Assembly: GCF_043789415.1 (NCBI RefSeq)
Contig: NZ_JBDLLW010000002.1
Coordinates: 440,597 to 504,596 of the forward strand
Origin: Renibacterium sp043789415
Lineage (GTDB): Bacteria; Actinomycetota; Actinomycetes; Actinomycetales; Micrococcaceae
Reading direction: 5' to 3'
Length of the DNA: 64,000 bases
The notes beneath the pieces are model-generated. The model searched no databases. It had not been told where the DNA came from and saw only the letters and a list, made by a program, of their open reading frames with translations. Shown here piece by piece: positions 1 through 7,116 of this stretch. A program made the translations under genes and the position numbers. How positions within the stretch are numbered: position 1 is the stretch's first letter; every line of letters begins with the position of its first letter.

Positions 1-123
1 GCCCCTTCCGATGCAAGCAAATGACCTCAGGAGAGGTTCAGCATCTCAGGGCGTCATCTATTTTTGAGAAGAACACTTATTACTGAGAGAAAATTAGATC
101 GGGGACGACTTGATTGATCTGGA

Positions 124-417
124 TCAACGGACTTCAACGTATGGCTCTTCAGCCATAACATGGATAAACATCTCAGGGGCAGGCAGATTGAAAGAGTCCT
201 TAGGTCCTATCACTCTCCCAGGCTTTCCCGTCAGCCCTGATGCCATGTCATTTATTGCATCAACAGCATCCGCAAAGCGCTTAAGTCCGTCTTCCTCATC
301 AAGTTCGGGCCAAATGTCACGAACCCGTGCAGCAACGTCTGCTTCCCTCTTCAGAGAGAGATGCGCGAGAACCTCCATCTGTTCGCCGGAAATGGGCAGA
401 TGCTTCCACGTACTCAC
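124..417 (-). CDS. Hypothetical acidic small protein (97 aa)
   Basis: This encodes a soluble 97-residue protein with no signal peptide or membrane segment and no family that I recognise. It is rich in Asp and Glu, especially in the middle (around residues 34-55), and looks largely helical. The GTG start at 417 is chosen because a good ribosome binding site (GAGAGGAA) lies about six bases upstream on the minus strand. A strong nested dyad (440-508) lies just upstream in the presumed promoter, so expression may be controlled there. It is an isolated accessory gene of the element. The plus-strand reading frame across it is a shadow. Confidence 0.55.
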   Translation of the reverse strand: MSTWKHLPISGEQMEVLAHLSLKREADVAARVRDIWPELDEEDGLKRFADAVDAINDMASGLTGKPGRVIGPKDSFNLPAPEMFIHVMAEEPYVEVR

Positions 418-439
418 GGAGTTCCTCTCGAATAATGAT

Positions 440-508
440 CTGGTAGACAGCCCGCCGATATAGGTGTATCAATCGGTATAAGCGATTGATACAAGGGCAG
501 ACTACCAG
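440..508. promoter_or_regulatory. Nested inverted repeats upstream of the 97-aa gene
   Basis: An inner perfect 10-bp inverted repeat, GTATCAATCG at 466-475 and its complement at 483-492, has a 7-bp spacer. It sits inside an outer pair, CTGGTAGACAGCCC at 440-453 and GGGCAGACTACCAG at 495-508, which match at 12 of 14 positions. The position, 23 bases upstream of the start at 417, suits an operator of a minus-strand promoter. A recombinase site or stem-loop is also possible. No cognate regulator is visible nearby. Confidence 0.5.
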
Positions 509-910
509 AAATCAATTTTTGATCGACGTTGACCGGATGCCACCGAAGATCCGGCAGCTTCCAAGGAATCACCATGGTTAACCAGTGCCGGCTGAATCGC
601 TCCGAAACGACGTACTTCCGGAGCATGGCAAGCAGGACTACCAGAGAATTGGCGCGCTCTTTGTGAGCACTCGGTGCGCGATCTGGGGGGACTTTCGTCC
701 AGATGATCTCCAGTACCGGCTGGCTGGTCAGCGGGGGCGAAGCCACGACGATCCTAGCGGTTCCAGCCAAGGAGTTATTGGCTGAGTCGATCCTGCTTCA
801 TGAGAGTAATTGCGCACACCGAAACTCTAGCGCCTGGAGTTCGTTTGCGCGCAGGGCAACTCTGTTCGTCTCGGAGTTGAGCGTAGGTGGGTCACACTTA
901 AGATGTTTGA
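509..910. other. No convincing gene
   Basis: Open frames exist on both strands (for example minus 414-770), but none has a ribosome binding site or a composition I would trust. The minus frame would also run through the promoter dyad. I see nothing else definite here. Confidence 0.4.
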
Positions 911-1414
911 ATGAGCAAGCACCCGGACAACCCCTTTTGGGATGATAAACAAGACGTACCCGTTACCCTATTCTCACAGATAGATTGGGATAAGGCCGAG
1001 GTCGGCGGATTCATCACGGCCGAGCATGTCCTGGATCGTTTGGGGAGAATGCTCGAACACGCATTGGGAAACGAAAATCCAAATGCCGCCTTTGATGAAG
1101 AAGGTTTCTTCATCTCCTTGGTTGCGGCTGGCATCAAGCATGACGGGATCACTTTGACCGTGCACACGGACGATCATAATCCTCCCCATTGTCACGTCTT
1201 GGTCAAAGGAGAACCAGGTGAGAAGCTGCGCATCGATCTAACTACGGGCGAGTTTATGGATGAAGTACCCAAAAAGATCCAGCCCCAAAAGAAGCGGATC
1301 AAGGCCATGTTCCTAAGGAATCAAGGTGCTCTGAACGAGATCTGGGTCAGTTACAAAGGCGGCTCGGACTCGTCCGAGGATGAGGGGTCGCCTGAGGGCG
1401 AAGACTCGGTATAA
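911..1414 (+). CDS. DUF4160-like protein
   Basis: This is a 167-residue soluble protein. The central part carries the hallmark of DUF4160 proteins, an acidic residue followed by NPPHCHV (about residues 88-95), then a segment with a lysine-rich stretch and a closing N-E-I-W motif. DUF4160 proteins are small and often sit next to DUF2442 genes in toxin-antitoxin-like or mobile contexts; their function is unknown. The N-terminal 75 residues and the acidic Ser/Glu-rich tail are extra to the domain. The ATG at 911 is the first usable start; the ribosome binding site is weak. It lies convergent to the 1418-2179 gene, with only three bases between the stops. Confidence 0.6.
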   Translation: MSKHPDNPFWDDKQDVPVTLFSQIDWDKAEVGGFITAEHVLDRLGRMLEHALGNENPNAAFDEEGFFISLVAAGIKHDGITLTVHTDDHNPPHCHVLVKGEPGEKLRIDLTTGEFMDEVPKKIQPQKKRIKAMFLRNQGALNEIWVSYKGGSDSSEDEGSPEGEDSV

Positions 1415-1417
1415 GAC

Positions 1418-2179
1418 TCAGTTCGCTTCTAAGTAGGCCACCATGGGGGCAGCAGCTAACTCCCTGGCGGTCCCTTCCGCTTGGAGAATGTCGCCAGTGG
1501 TGGCCACAAGGACCATTGCCGCCAATCGGTGCGCTTCCAAATCCAGGTCAATGTATGGAGGCTTGCCCGAACCCATCGTGTCGTCATCGTTAGTCGGTGC
1601 GTAGCGACCAGCTAAGAACCCCGTGGCGTGAGTCCAAGTAGATTCTTCCCTCCATAGGCGGTACACCATCCAGAGGTTAGTACCCTTGCTACTCTTGACG
1701 GCTTTGGTCAAGAGTTTCGCCTCTTCTCTGATCAGCTTATCCTCCGAGACATCCAAGAAGAACGCCCCCATTTCGGCGACGTCGATGTTTGATGGGAGGC
1801 CGTTTTCCCGCATGTATTGGTCGGTCTTAGCTTCATTTGCTCGATCGTGGTCGAGAATCGTGTCAACGGCTCTCGCGCGATCTGACTGTGGCATACCTCC
1901 AAGCCAAAGCATCCGTATGATCAATTCCCAGAACGCGCGCCGGTTTGGAGCAGCCGCGTGCCCTACCTCCGCAGCTGTGAGCATCGCAATGACCCGGCTC
2001 TGTTCGAAAGCTGCACGCAACCAGCCGACAGCGACTTGACTGACTCTGGTTACAGGTACCTCACCGAGGTCGACCGCGAGGACGGAGTTCGCGGCGCGAA
2101 GGGTGTAATCGGCCATTACCCGGAAATCAGGACGCTCACGCTTGGATTGGCGCTCTTTCTTCGCCCTGCTGCAGCTCAT
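1418..2179 (-). CDS. DUF5677-like hypothetical protein
   Basis: This is a mainly helical soluble protein of about 253 residues. The middle (a run of Arg and aromatic residues around RRAFWELIIRMLWL, then an Asp/Arg-rich helix) recalls DUF5677-type proteins, but the resemblance is only a reading of pattern. I chose ATG at 2179 because a TATAGT-like -10 box lies six bases upstream, which fits a leaderless actinobacterial mRNA; a longer frame reaches 2290 but has no ribosome binding site. The N-terminus is strongly basic (KKERQSKRERP). Function is unknown. It belongs to the accessory part of the element. Confidence 0.5.
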   Translation of the reverse strand: MSCSRAKKERQSKRERPDFRVMADYTLRAANSVLAVDLGEVPVTRVSQVAVGWLRAAFEQSRVIAMLTAAEVGHAAAPNRRAFWELIIRMLWLGGMPQSDRARAVDTILDHDRANEAKTDQYMRENGLPSNIDVAEMGAFFLDVSEDKLIREEAKLLTKAVKSSKGTNLWMVYRLWREESTWTHATGFLAGRYAPTNDDDTMGSGKPPYIDLDLEAHRLAAMVLVATTGDILQAEGTARELAAAPMVAYLEAN

Positions 2180-2303
2180 GGCCCCACTATATCCACGGTC
2201 CATGCCTGGTCGTAGATCCCATACGTGGCGCACCGAGCAGTTGAGACCTTCCACCGGCCGCGCATTCCAACCGTTTGGTGGGACGTGCATCGCGTGTAGG
2301 CGG

Positions 2304-2345
2304 ATGACCCCGGGAGACTCCGCTTCCCGGGGTCATAGTTTTGTT
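2304..2345 (+). terminator. Strong hairpin, terminator-like
   Basis: A perfect 12-bp inverted repeat (ATGACCCCGGGA at 2304-2315, complement at 2325-2336) with a 9-base loop is followed on the plus strand by AGTTTTGTTG. It lies just beyond the stop of the minus-strand 89-aa gene and upstream of the minus gene at 1418-2179. It probably isolates the two, although the T-rich side faces the plus direction. Confidence 0.6.
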
Positions 2346-2362
2346 GTAGCCAGCTCTGCGGA

Positions 2363-2632
2363 TCAGAAACGAGCACGGTGCTTGCTACGGACAGCCACCT
2401 TCAGGGCATCGGCGAGACGGATGTTGACAGAGCCGGAACTGTCGAACCAGTTCGCTGCAGCAAGTTCCTGAACCTGGATCGCGGAGGGCTCCAGCCATTT
2501 CGGTCCCATCATCGCCGCGTTCGCCGGCGTGTCATAGTCACGGGTGTCACCCTTGATCGAAGGTGGGGAGGTCCAAGGTGAGCTTTCGAGACCGGTAATG
2601 GAGGCATACCAAAGCACTGAAGCTATTGTCAT
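2363..2632 (-). CDS. Hypothetical 89-aa protein
   Basis: This is a small protein without recognised motifs. The C-terminus is basic (VRSKHRARF) and follows an Ala-rich helical stretch. A purine-rich GGAGGAAG lies 15-20 bases upstream of the ATG, which is rather far for a ribosome binding site. A hairpin follows the stop. It is divergent from the topoisomerase gene and shares its promoter region. It could be a small accessory gene of the element; confidence is limited because there is no homology signal that I can name. Confidence 0.35.
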   Translation of the reverse strand: MTIASVLWYASITGLESSPWTSPPSIKGDTRDYDTPANAAMMGPKWLEPSAIQVQELAAANWFDSSGSVNIRLADALKVAVRSKHRARF

Positions 2633-2700
2633 CTAAACGCCAAAACTTCCTCCAAAACCATTCTGATAGATCATTCTAAATGCTTTTCAGATAGACTTGT

Positions 2701-2730
2701 ACTCATGTATGAGTCGTCAATTGAAAGGAG
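2701..2730 (+). promoter_or_regulatory. Dyad and RBS in topoisomerase leader
   Basis: ACTCAT-GT-ATGAGT (2701-2714) is an inverted repeat with 6-bp arms, followed by GAGTCGT and the ribosome binding site AAAGGAG (2724-2730). The spacing favours the second of two consecutive ATG codons (2737) as start. A related GAGTCGT motif lies in the leader of the secretion genes near 6170. Confidence 0.45.
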
Positions 2731-2736
2731 TGCATG

Positions 2737-5154
2737 ATGGTCGCGACCATCGTTGCAGAGAAGCCGAGTGCAGCACGGGCCATGGCGGCGGCACTGGGAG
2801 GCCAGATTGGCCAGTACCAGGGCGTCGATTACGAAATCACGAATCTGCGGGGCCACCTCTACGAGTTCATGGCTCCAGACAAGATGGTAGATCCGTCGCT
2901 TGCGGATAAGTATCAGAAGTGGGACCTCGGGAACCTCCCCTGGGATCTGGAGGACCTGACATGGAAGCGTGCGCCTCAGCAGAACGTCGGCGACGTGATC
3001 AAAAACCTGCGGGCCGCGCTGCAGCGCGGTGATGAAATCGTCATCGCCACGGATTTAGATCCCTCCGGTGAGGGTGATCTGCTTTTCTGGGAAGCGATCG
3101 ACGAGCTCAGTTTCCATGGCAAGCGCTTCTCACGCATGGAGTTCATGGACGAGGCCGCGGCCTCGATCCAGAAGGCGTTCACTTCGCGCCGGCCTGTGAA
3201 GTCGATGCAGGACGAGAGTAACTACCGTAAGGCAATGTACCGCGCACAGTTCGACTTTCTGTCGATGCAGTGGAGCCGGGCTGCGACCAATATGGCGCGC
3301 TCGTCCGGCAAGGACACTGTGCTGCGGCAGGGCCGATTGAAATCCGCAATGACGCAGCTGGTCGGCGACCAACTGAAGGCTTACAACGCCTACGTCAAGA
3401 AGCCTTTCTTCCAGAACCGGTTCCGCGACGAGAACGATGTGATGTACACGAGCCCAGAGGAGCCGCGGTTCGACCAGAAAAGTCAGGTACCCCAACAATA
3501 TGTGGCCTCCGCCGTCGTCCTCGACAGCAAGACGATGAAGCAGACCGCTCCCCCAAAGCTGCTGGATCTGGCAGCGTTGTCCTCGATGCTCGTTGGCAAG
3601 GGCGTGAAGGCGAAGTTCGTCCTGGAGACGTACCAAAAGATGTACGAGGCCCAGGTCGTGAGCTACCCACGCACCGAGGATAAGACCATCACTCCGGAGC
3701 AGTTCAACGAGCTTGCGCCGCTGGTCGACAAGATCGCCGCAGTGGTCGGTGTTGATGCGGCGCAGCTCACGCACCGTACGCCGCGCAAGACACATGTGAA
3801 ATCGCAAGGGGCACACGGCGCGAACCGCCCCGGACCGAAGGTGCCGGTCTCGCTGGCCGAGGTTGAGCAGCGGTTCGGTACGACCGGGCGATTGATCTAC
3901 GAGACGTTGGGTAAGAACTATCTGGCGATGATTGCTGAGGACTATGTCTATGAGCAGCAGAAGGGTCATGTCCAGCGCTACCCCGAGTTCGTCGGCATCG
4001 CGAACGTGCCGCAGAGCGTCGGGTGGAAAGTCGTCTTCGACCCCAACGCCGGCGACGATCCCACCGATAAAGACAGCACGAACGATGGCGATGCCAGCGA
4101 GTCGACCAGGGGTCTGGGTCAGAACGCCGAGCCGTTCATCTTTGAAGGTGCGAACAAGCGGCCCGAGCACCCGAGCATGAAGTGGCTCATGAAGGAGCTC
4201 GAGAAGCGCGATGTGGGCACCGGTGCGACCCGCACCTCGACTTACTCGGAGGTAACGAGTACGAACACGAAGTACCCGCTGCTCATCGAGAAGGGACGCA
4301 AGCTCATTCTGGCCGGGGCAGGCGAGATGAGCTGGCTGCTGCTGCCTGGCACACACATCGGCGATCTTGCACTGACGGAGAAGGTCTACGTGGACATGAA
4401 GGATATCGCCGCGGGTACCGCTACCGCCCAGGAGCGGCTTGCTATCGTCGCCGACTGGGTGCGCGAGGACATCACCACGATGACCAAGAACGCGGTCTCC
4501 ATGCGCTCCACGTTGCGTTTGAAGGAGGAGGTCCTTGCCCAGAAGGAACGCGCGAAGGGTACTTGGGGCACCCGGGAGGTGGCTTTCGCCCGTGAATGGG
4601 GTGGATATCATTTCAGCGACGAGGAGGTCGAGAAGCTGCTGTCCGGCGAGATGATCGACTTCCAGGCAACAAGCCAGCAGGGCAAGACCTACGACGTCTT
4701 CGGCAAGCTGGGCGAGGGCACCTACAAGGGTAAGAAATTCATGGGTTTCCAGAAGCTCGGCTTCGGTCGCCGGGACACGAGCGGTGCTGTTCTGCCGCCG
4801 AAGGAGTGGTGTAAGCATGTCTTCACGCAGACCGAGATTCAGGTGCTCATGGCAGGTCAGTCAATTGAGGCTGGCGACTTTGTCAGTAGCAAGACGGGCA
4901 ACAACTTCAGCTGCAAGGTGCGCTGGGACACCAAGACGCAGAAGATCGTCCCTGACTTTGGCACGAGCGGCGACGAGCCACCGATGTCCTGGTGCGGCGT
5001 GAAGTTTACCGATGCGCAGCGCAAGGATCTTGCCGACGGCAAGACGATCGAAGGGAAGGGCTTTCTGTCAAAAAAGACCGGCAAGACATTCGATGCGAAG
5101 CTCACCTGGAAGGAAGAGAAAGGGGCGAAGAAGCTCGTGCCATCATTCGGCTGA
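2737..5154 (+). CDS. Type IA DNA topoisomerase (TopB/Topo III-like, mobile-element type)
   Basis: This 805-residue protein relaxes or decatenates DNA by single-strand passage. The N-terminus is a TOPRIM domain (AEKPSAARAMAAALGG, then ATDLDPSGEGD at about residues 103-113). The catalytic Tyr lies in VVSYPRTED at about residue 309. The TOPRIM acidic motif differs from the usual DxDREGE form by having PSGEG; I recall this variant in topoisomerases of Gram-positive plasmids and ICEs. After a charged linker (about 440-470) the C-terminus holds three diverged repeats of about 55-60 residues starting near 4605, 4800 and 4985, each with F-x-D/T-x-E/A..L..G and a K-T-G-K/N motif, probably DNA binding. 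A hairpin follows the stop. It probably handles transferred element DNA. Confidence 0.85.
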   Translation: MVATIVAEKPSAARAMAAALGGQIGQYQGVDYEITNLRGHLYEFMAPDKMVDPSLADKYQKWDLGNLPWDLEDLTWKRAPQQNVGDVIKNLRAALQRGDEIVIATDLDPSGEGDLLFWEAIDELSFHGKRFSRMEFMDEAAASIQKAFTSRRPVKSMQDESNYRKAMYRAQFDFLSMQWSRAATNMARSSGKDTVLRQGRLKSAMTQLVGDQLKAYNAYVKKPFFQNRFRDENDVMYTSPEEPRFDQKSQVPQQYVASAVVLDSKTMKQTAPPKLLDLAALSSMLVGKGVKAKFVLETYQKMYEAQVVSYPRTEDKTITPEQFNELAPLVDKIAAVVGVDAAQLTHRTPRKTHVKSQGAHGANRPGPKVPVSLAEVEQRFGTTGRLIYETLGKNYLAMIAEDYVYEQQKGHVQRYPEFVGIANVPQSVGWKVVFDPNAGDDPTDKDSTNDGDASESTRGLGQNAEPFIFEGANKRPEHPSMKWLMKELEKRDVGTGATRTSTYSEVTSTNTKYPLLIEKGRKLILAGAGEMSWLLLPGTHIGDLALTEKVYVDMKDIAAGTATAQERLAIVADWVREDITTMTKNAVSMRSTLRLKEEVLAQKERAKGTWGTREVAFAREWGGYHFSDEEVEKLLSGEMIDFQATSQQGKTYDVFGKLGEGTYKGKKFMGFQKLGFGRRDTSGAVLPPKEWCKHVFTQTEIQVLMAGQSIEAGDFVSSKTGNNFSCKVRWDTKTQKIVPDFGTSGDEPPMSWCGVKFTDAQRKDLADGKTIEGKGFLSKKTGKTFDAKLTWKEEKGAKKLVPSFG

Positions 5155-5167
5155 TGGTGCCCTGGCG

Positions 5168-5206
5168 AGGCCCGTTCGTGGAGCGATGTGCTCTGCGTCC
5201 GGGCCT
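5168..5206 (+). terminator. Terminator-like hairpin after topoisomerase
   Basis: AGGCCCG (5168-5174) pairs with CGGGCCT (5200-5206) across a loop of 25 bases that may fold further. It begins 14 bases after the stop codon. There is no long T-run, so it is only a moderate candidate. Confidence 0.4.
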
Positions 5207-5386
5207 TGTCGCATTCAAATGCCATTCGTATTACATTTAAGAATCGCATTCCAATAGCGCGTAGACGATGATCTGATTTCTGTTCGATTATCAAGTGAAA
5301 GGGTGCGACTCAGGGCAAAGACATCCACTGCAACCGCTATGACACGACCGCACACTTCGAACATACCTCCTACACTAGGAGGGTGC

Positions 5387-5503
5387 GTCGGTCTAATCGG
5401 TGACATCCATGGCGATGCAGCATGTCTGCGCCGCACGGCGACACTCTTGGCCGCTAAGTGCCGCACCTCGCCGGTTCAGCTCGGCGACTTCAGGATCATC
5501 TGG
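5387..5503 (+). pseudogene. Remnant of a calcineurin-like metallophosphoesterase
   Basis: Translated in one frame, this short stretch reads GLIGDIHGDAACLRR followed some 15 residues later by VQLGDFRIIW. These are the first two metal-binding motifs of calcineurin-like phosphoesterases (GDxHG and GDxG), in the correct spacing, although the second has Arg for the usual Gly. The remaining domain (GNHD, GH, GHTH) is absent and downstream frames are incoherent. It is best read as an N-terminal gene fragment. The region 5504-5719 holds nothing else that I can support. Confidence 0.4.
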
Positions 5504-5719
5504 CGGGGGCATGGTGTCGTGTGCATCTTCTCCCACATCGGACTTCTTCTCCGTTCCGGAGCAACCGCCGTTTCGGCTGGCGATGGCGATGACGGTACGA
5601 CGCATGTGGTCGGCTGGCCCGCCGGAGCCGCGAACAGTGATAGTGGCGTGCGCACGCCGGGATAAAGCTGGTGGGCAGCCGAGCTCCCCACCGACGAGCA
5701 GGCAAAGGGATTAGTCACG

Positions 5720-6034
5720 TTGCCGATTAGCCCCGACATGATTCTGGCTCATGAAGCCCTGGCTACGCCAGGGTTGATCGCAATGCTCGGTGACGGCTTC
5801 GGTTGGGACCCGAAGGATTCGACATACGCCCGCCTGGCTCAGCAAGAGCACACCGCACGCGTACTTTCCGTCCCGGACCCGACGAAAGAGACGCTGCTGG
5901 TTTCGGAGCGAGCCACCCTGGAACGACTAAGTGATGGCGAAATCGTTTCACTCTCGATCCGACAGGAAATTCTCAATCGCGAACGGACACCAAGGAGCCT
6001 CGTGGTGCTTGATCCAACAGGCGACACACCTTAG
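5720..6034 (+). CDS. Hypothetical 104-aa protein
   Basis: This is a small soluble acidic protein with no recognised family. The composition (balanced charges, a Leu-rich central part ATLERLSDGEIVSL) looks like a real protein rather than a shadow. The start is TTG at 5720, with AAAGGGA about ten bases upstream; an in-frame ATG at 5738 is an alternative. It lies between the phosphoesterase remnant and the secretion operon promoter. Function is unknown. Confidence 0.45.
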   Translation: MPISPDMILAHEALATPGLIAMLGDGFGWDPKDSTYARLAQQEHTARVLSVPDPTKETLLVSERATLERLSDGEIVSLSIRQEILNRERTPRSLVVLDPTGDTP

Positions 6035-6130
6035 CTGGTGGATGTGCCGGAGTAGCAAGAGTCGCACTGCCGACGAGAACTCGCAATGCCTGGAGCGATC
6101 CAGGAATGGGGGAGTCATTCAAGACACCAT

Positions 6131-6184
6131 TTGATAGGTGTTTCCAATGGTATATATAAGATAAGCTAGAGTCGTGATTGACTC
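6131..6184 (+). promoter_or_regulatory. Promoter region of secretion operon
   Basis: An AT-rich patch holds TTGATA (6131-6136) and TATATATAAGATAAG (from 6151). It is followed by the inverted repeat GAGTC/GACTC (6169-6173 and 6180-6184). The GAGTCGT string is shared with the topoisomerase leader. Exact -10 assignment is uncertain. Confidence 0.4.
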
Positions 6185-6243
6185 GTCTTTCAGATCATTC
6201 ACATAGGAGCACGCGACAGGACCAAGAAGTAAGGACGATCCCA

Positions 6244-7116
6244 ATGGCGAAAAGTTCGTATCGCATCACAACGCCACTCAATCGCGGCTACCTCGACCAC
6301 GAGATCTCGTTCCAGATCTTCGGCTGGCAGATTCCGGCGACACCGCTGAAGCAGCTGGTCTTCCTCCTCGGCGGCCTGCTGGTCGTGGTCTGGGCGGCAC
6401 TGATGACATTTATCAAAGATGCAAACCCTGGGCTCATCGCCCTGTTCGTGATCTGGGGTTTCATCACCGTGTTCTACCTTGGTGGCCTAACGAGGACCCG
6501 CGAGCTGCGCTTTAGGACGGTGCCTGCCTTTCTGGCGTATGCGCCGAAGCGGGCCAGGCACGTGGTGACTCGTCGCAACGCGGACCCGAGCGATTTCTAC
6601 TCGATCGTCGGCATTGACGATGTGACCAAGGACGGAGAGATCCATTATGCCGATGGTGGCGTTGGACAGATCTATCTGGTTGTTGGCTCGGCGAGTTACT
6701 TGCTTTTCGATGAGGACCGCATCGCGATCCTGGATCGCGTCGACTCGTTCTGGCGCAAGGTGCAGACGACTTGCGAGTACGCCTTCATCACGACTAAGGA
6801 GCCGCAGCGCATCTATCACCAGCTCGCGAACCTGGAGCACCGCAACCAGGCGCTCGAGATCCGTGATCCGGATCTGCTGGAGCTGCAGAACGAGCAGCAC
6901 GACATCCTCACCGAGCATGTCGGCGGGAACTTCAGCTCCATCCATCAGTACGTGTTGCTCAAGGGCAATAGCTCCGAGGCACTGCGTCAAGCGCGCCTGA
7001 TCCTGCAGGCCGAGGTCGAGCAGTCCTCGCTGATGATCAAGGAGGCCACAGTACTCGACCGCGATGAGAGTTACCAGATGCTGCGGATTTTCTACCAGGG
7101 CATAGATGCAACATGA
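6244..7116 (+). CDS. VirB3/PrgI-like membrane protein with VirB4 N-terminal-like domain
   Basis: This 290-residue protein of a type IV secretion system has an N-terminal membrane region with two hydrophobic segments (about residues 35-58 and 65-85), as in PrgI/VirB3 proteins. The cytoplasmic part that follows (about 110-290) resembles the N-terminal, non-ATPase domain of VirB4/TrbE proteins. ATG at 6244 is preferred over an upstream in-frame codon at 6178 because GTAAGGAC lies about eight bases before it. The stop overlaps the next gene by four bases (ATGA), so the two are translationally coupled. VirB3 and VirB4 are often adjacent or fused, and together with the next gene this looks like a split version. 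Assignment is from pattern, not a search. Confidence 0.6.
   Translation: MAKSSYRITTPLNRGYLDHEISFQIFGWQIPATPLKQLVFLLGGLLVVVWAALMTFIKDANPGLIALFVIWGFITVFYLGGLTRTRELRFRTVPAFLAYAPKRARHVVTRRNADPSDFYSIVGIDDVTKDGEIHYADGGVGQIYLVVGSASYLLFDEDRIAILDRVDSFWRKVQTTCEYAFITTKEPQRIYHQLANLEHRNQALEIRDPDLLELQNEQHDILTEHVGGNFSSIHQYVLLKGNSSEALRQARLILQAEVEQSSLMIKEATVLDRDESYQMLRIFYQGIDAT

Noticed and set aside
414..770. 118-codon minus-strand frame upstream of the 97-aa gene
   Set aside because: It starts at a TTG without a ribosome binding site and runs through the promoter dyad; no recognisable domain.
3130..4818. Long minus-strand open frame (562 codons) opposite the topoisomerase
   Set aside because: It is an antisense shadow caused by codon bias of a high-GC gene; composition is His/Leu/Arg-rich with no motifs, and the plus-strand protein is clearly real.
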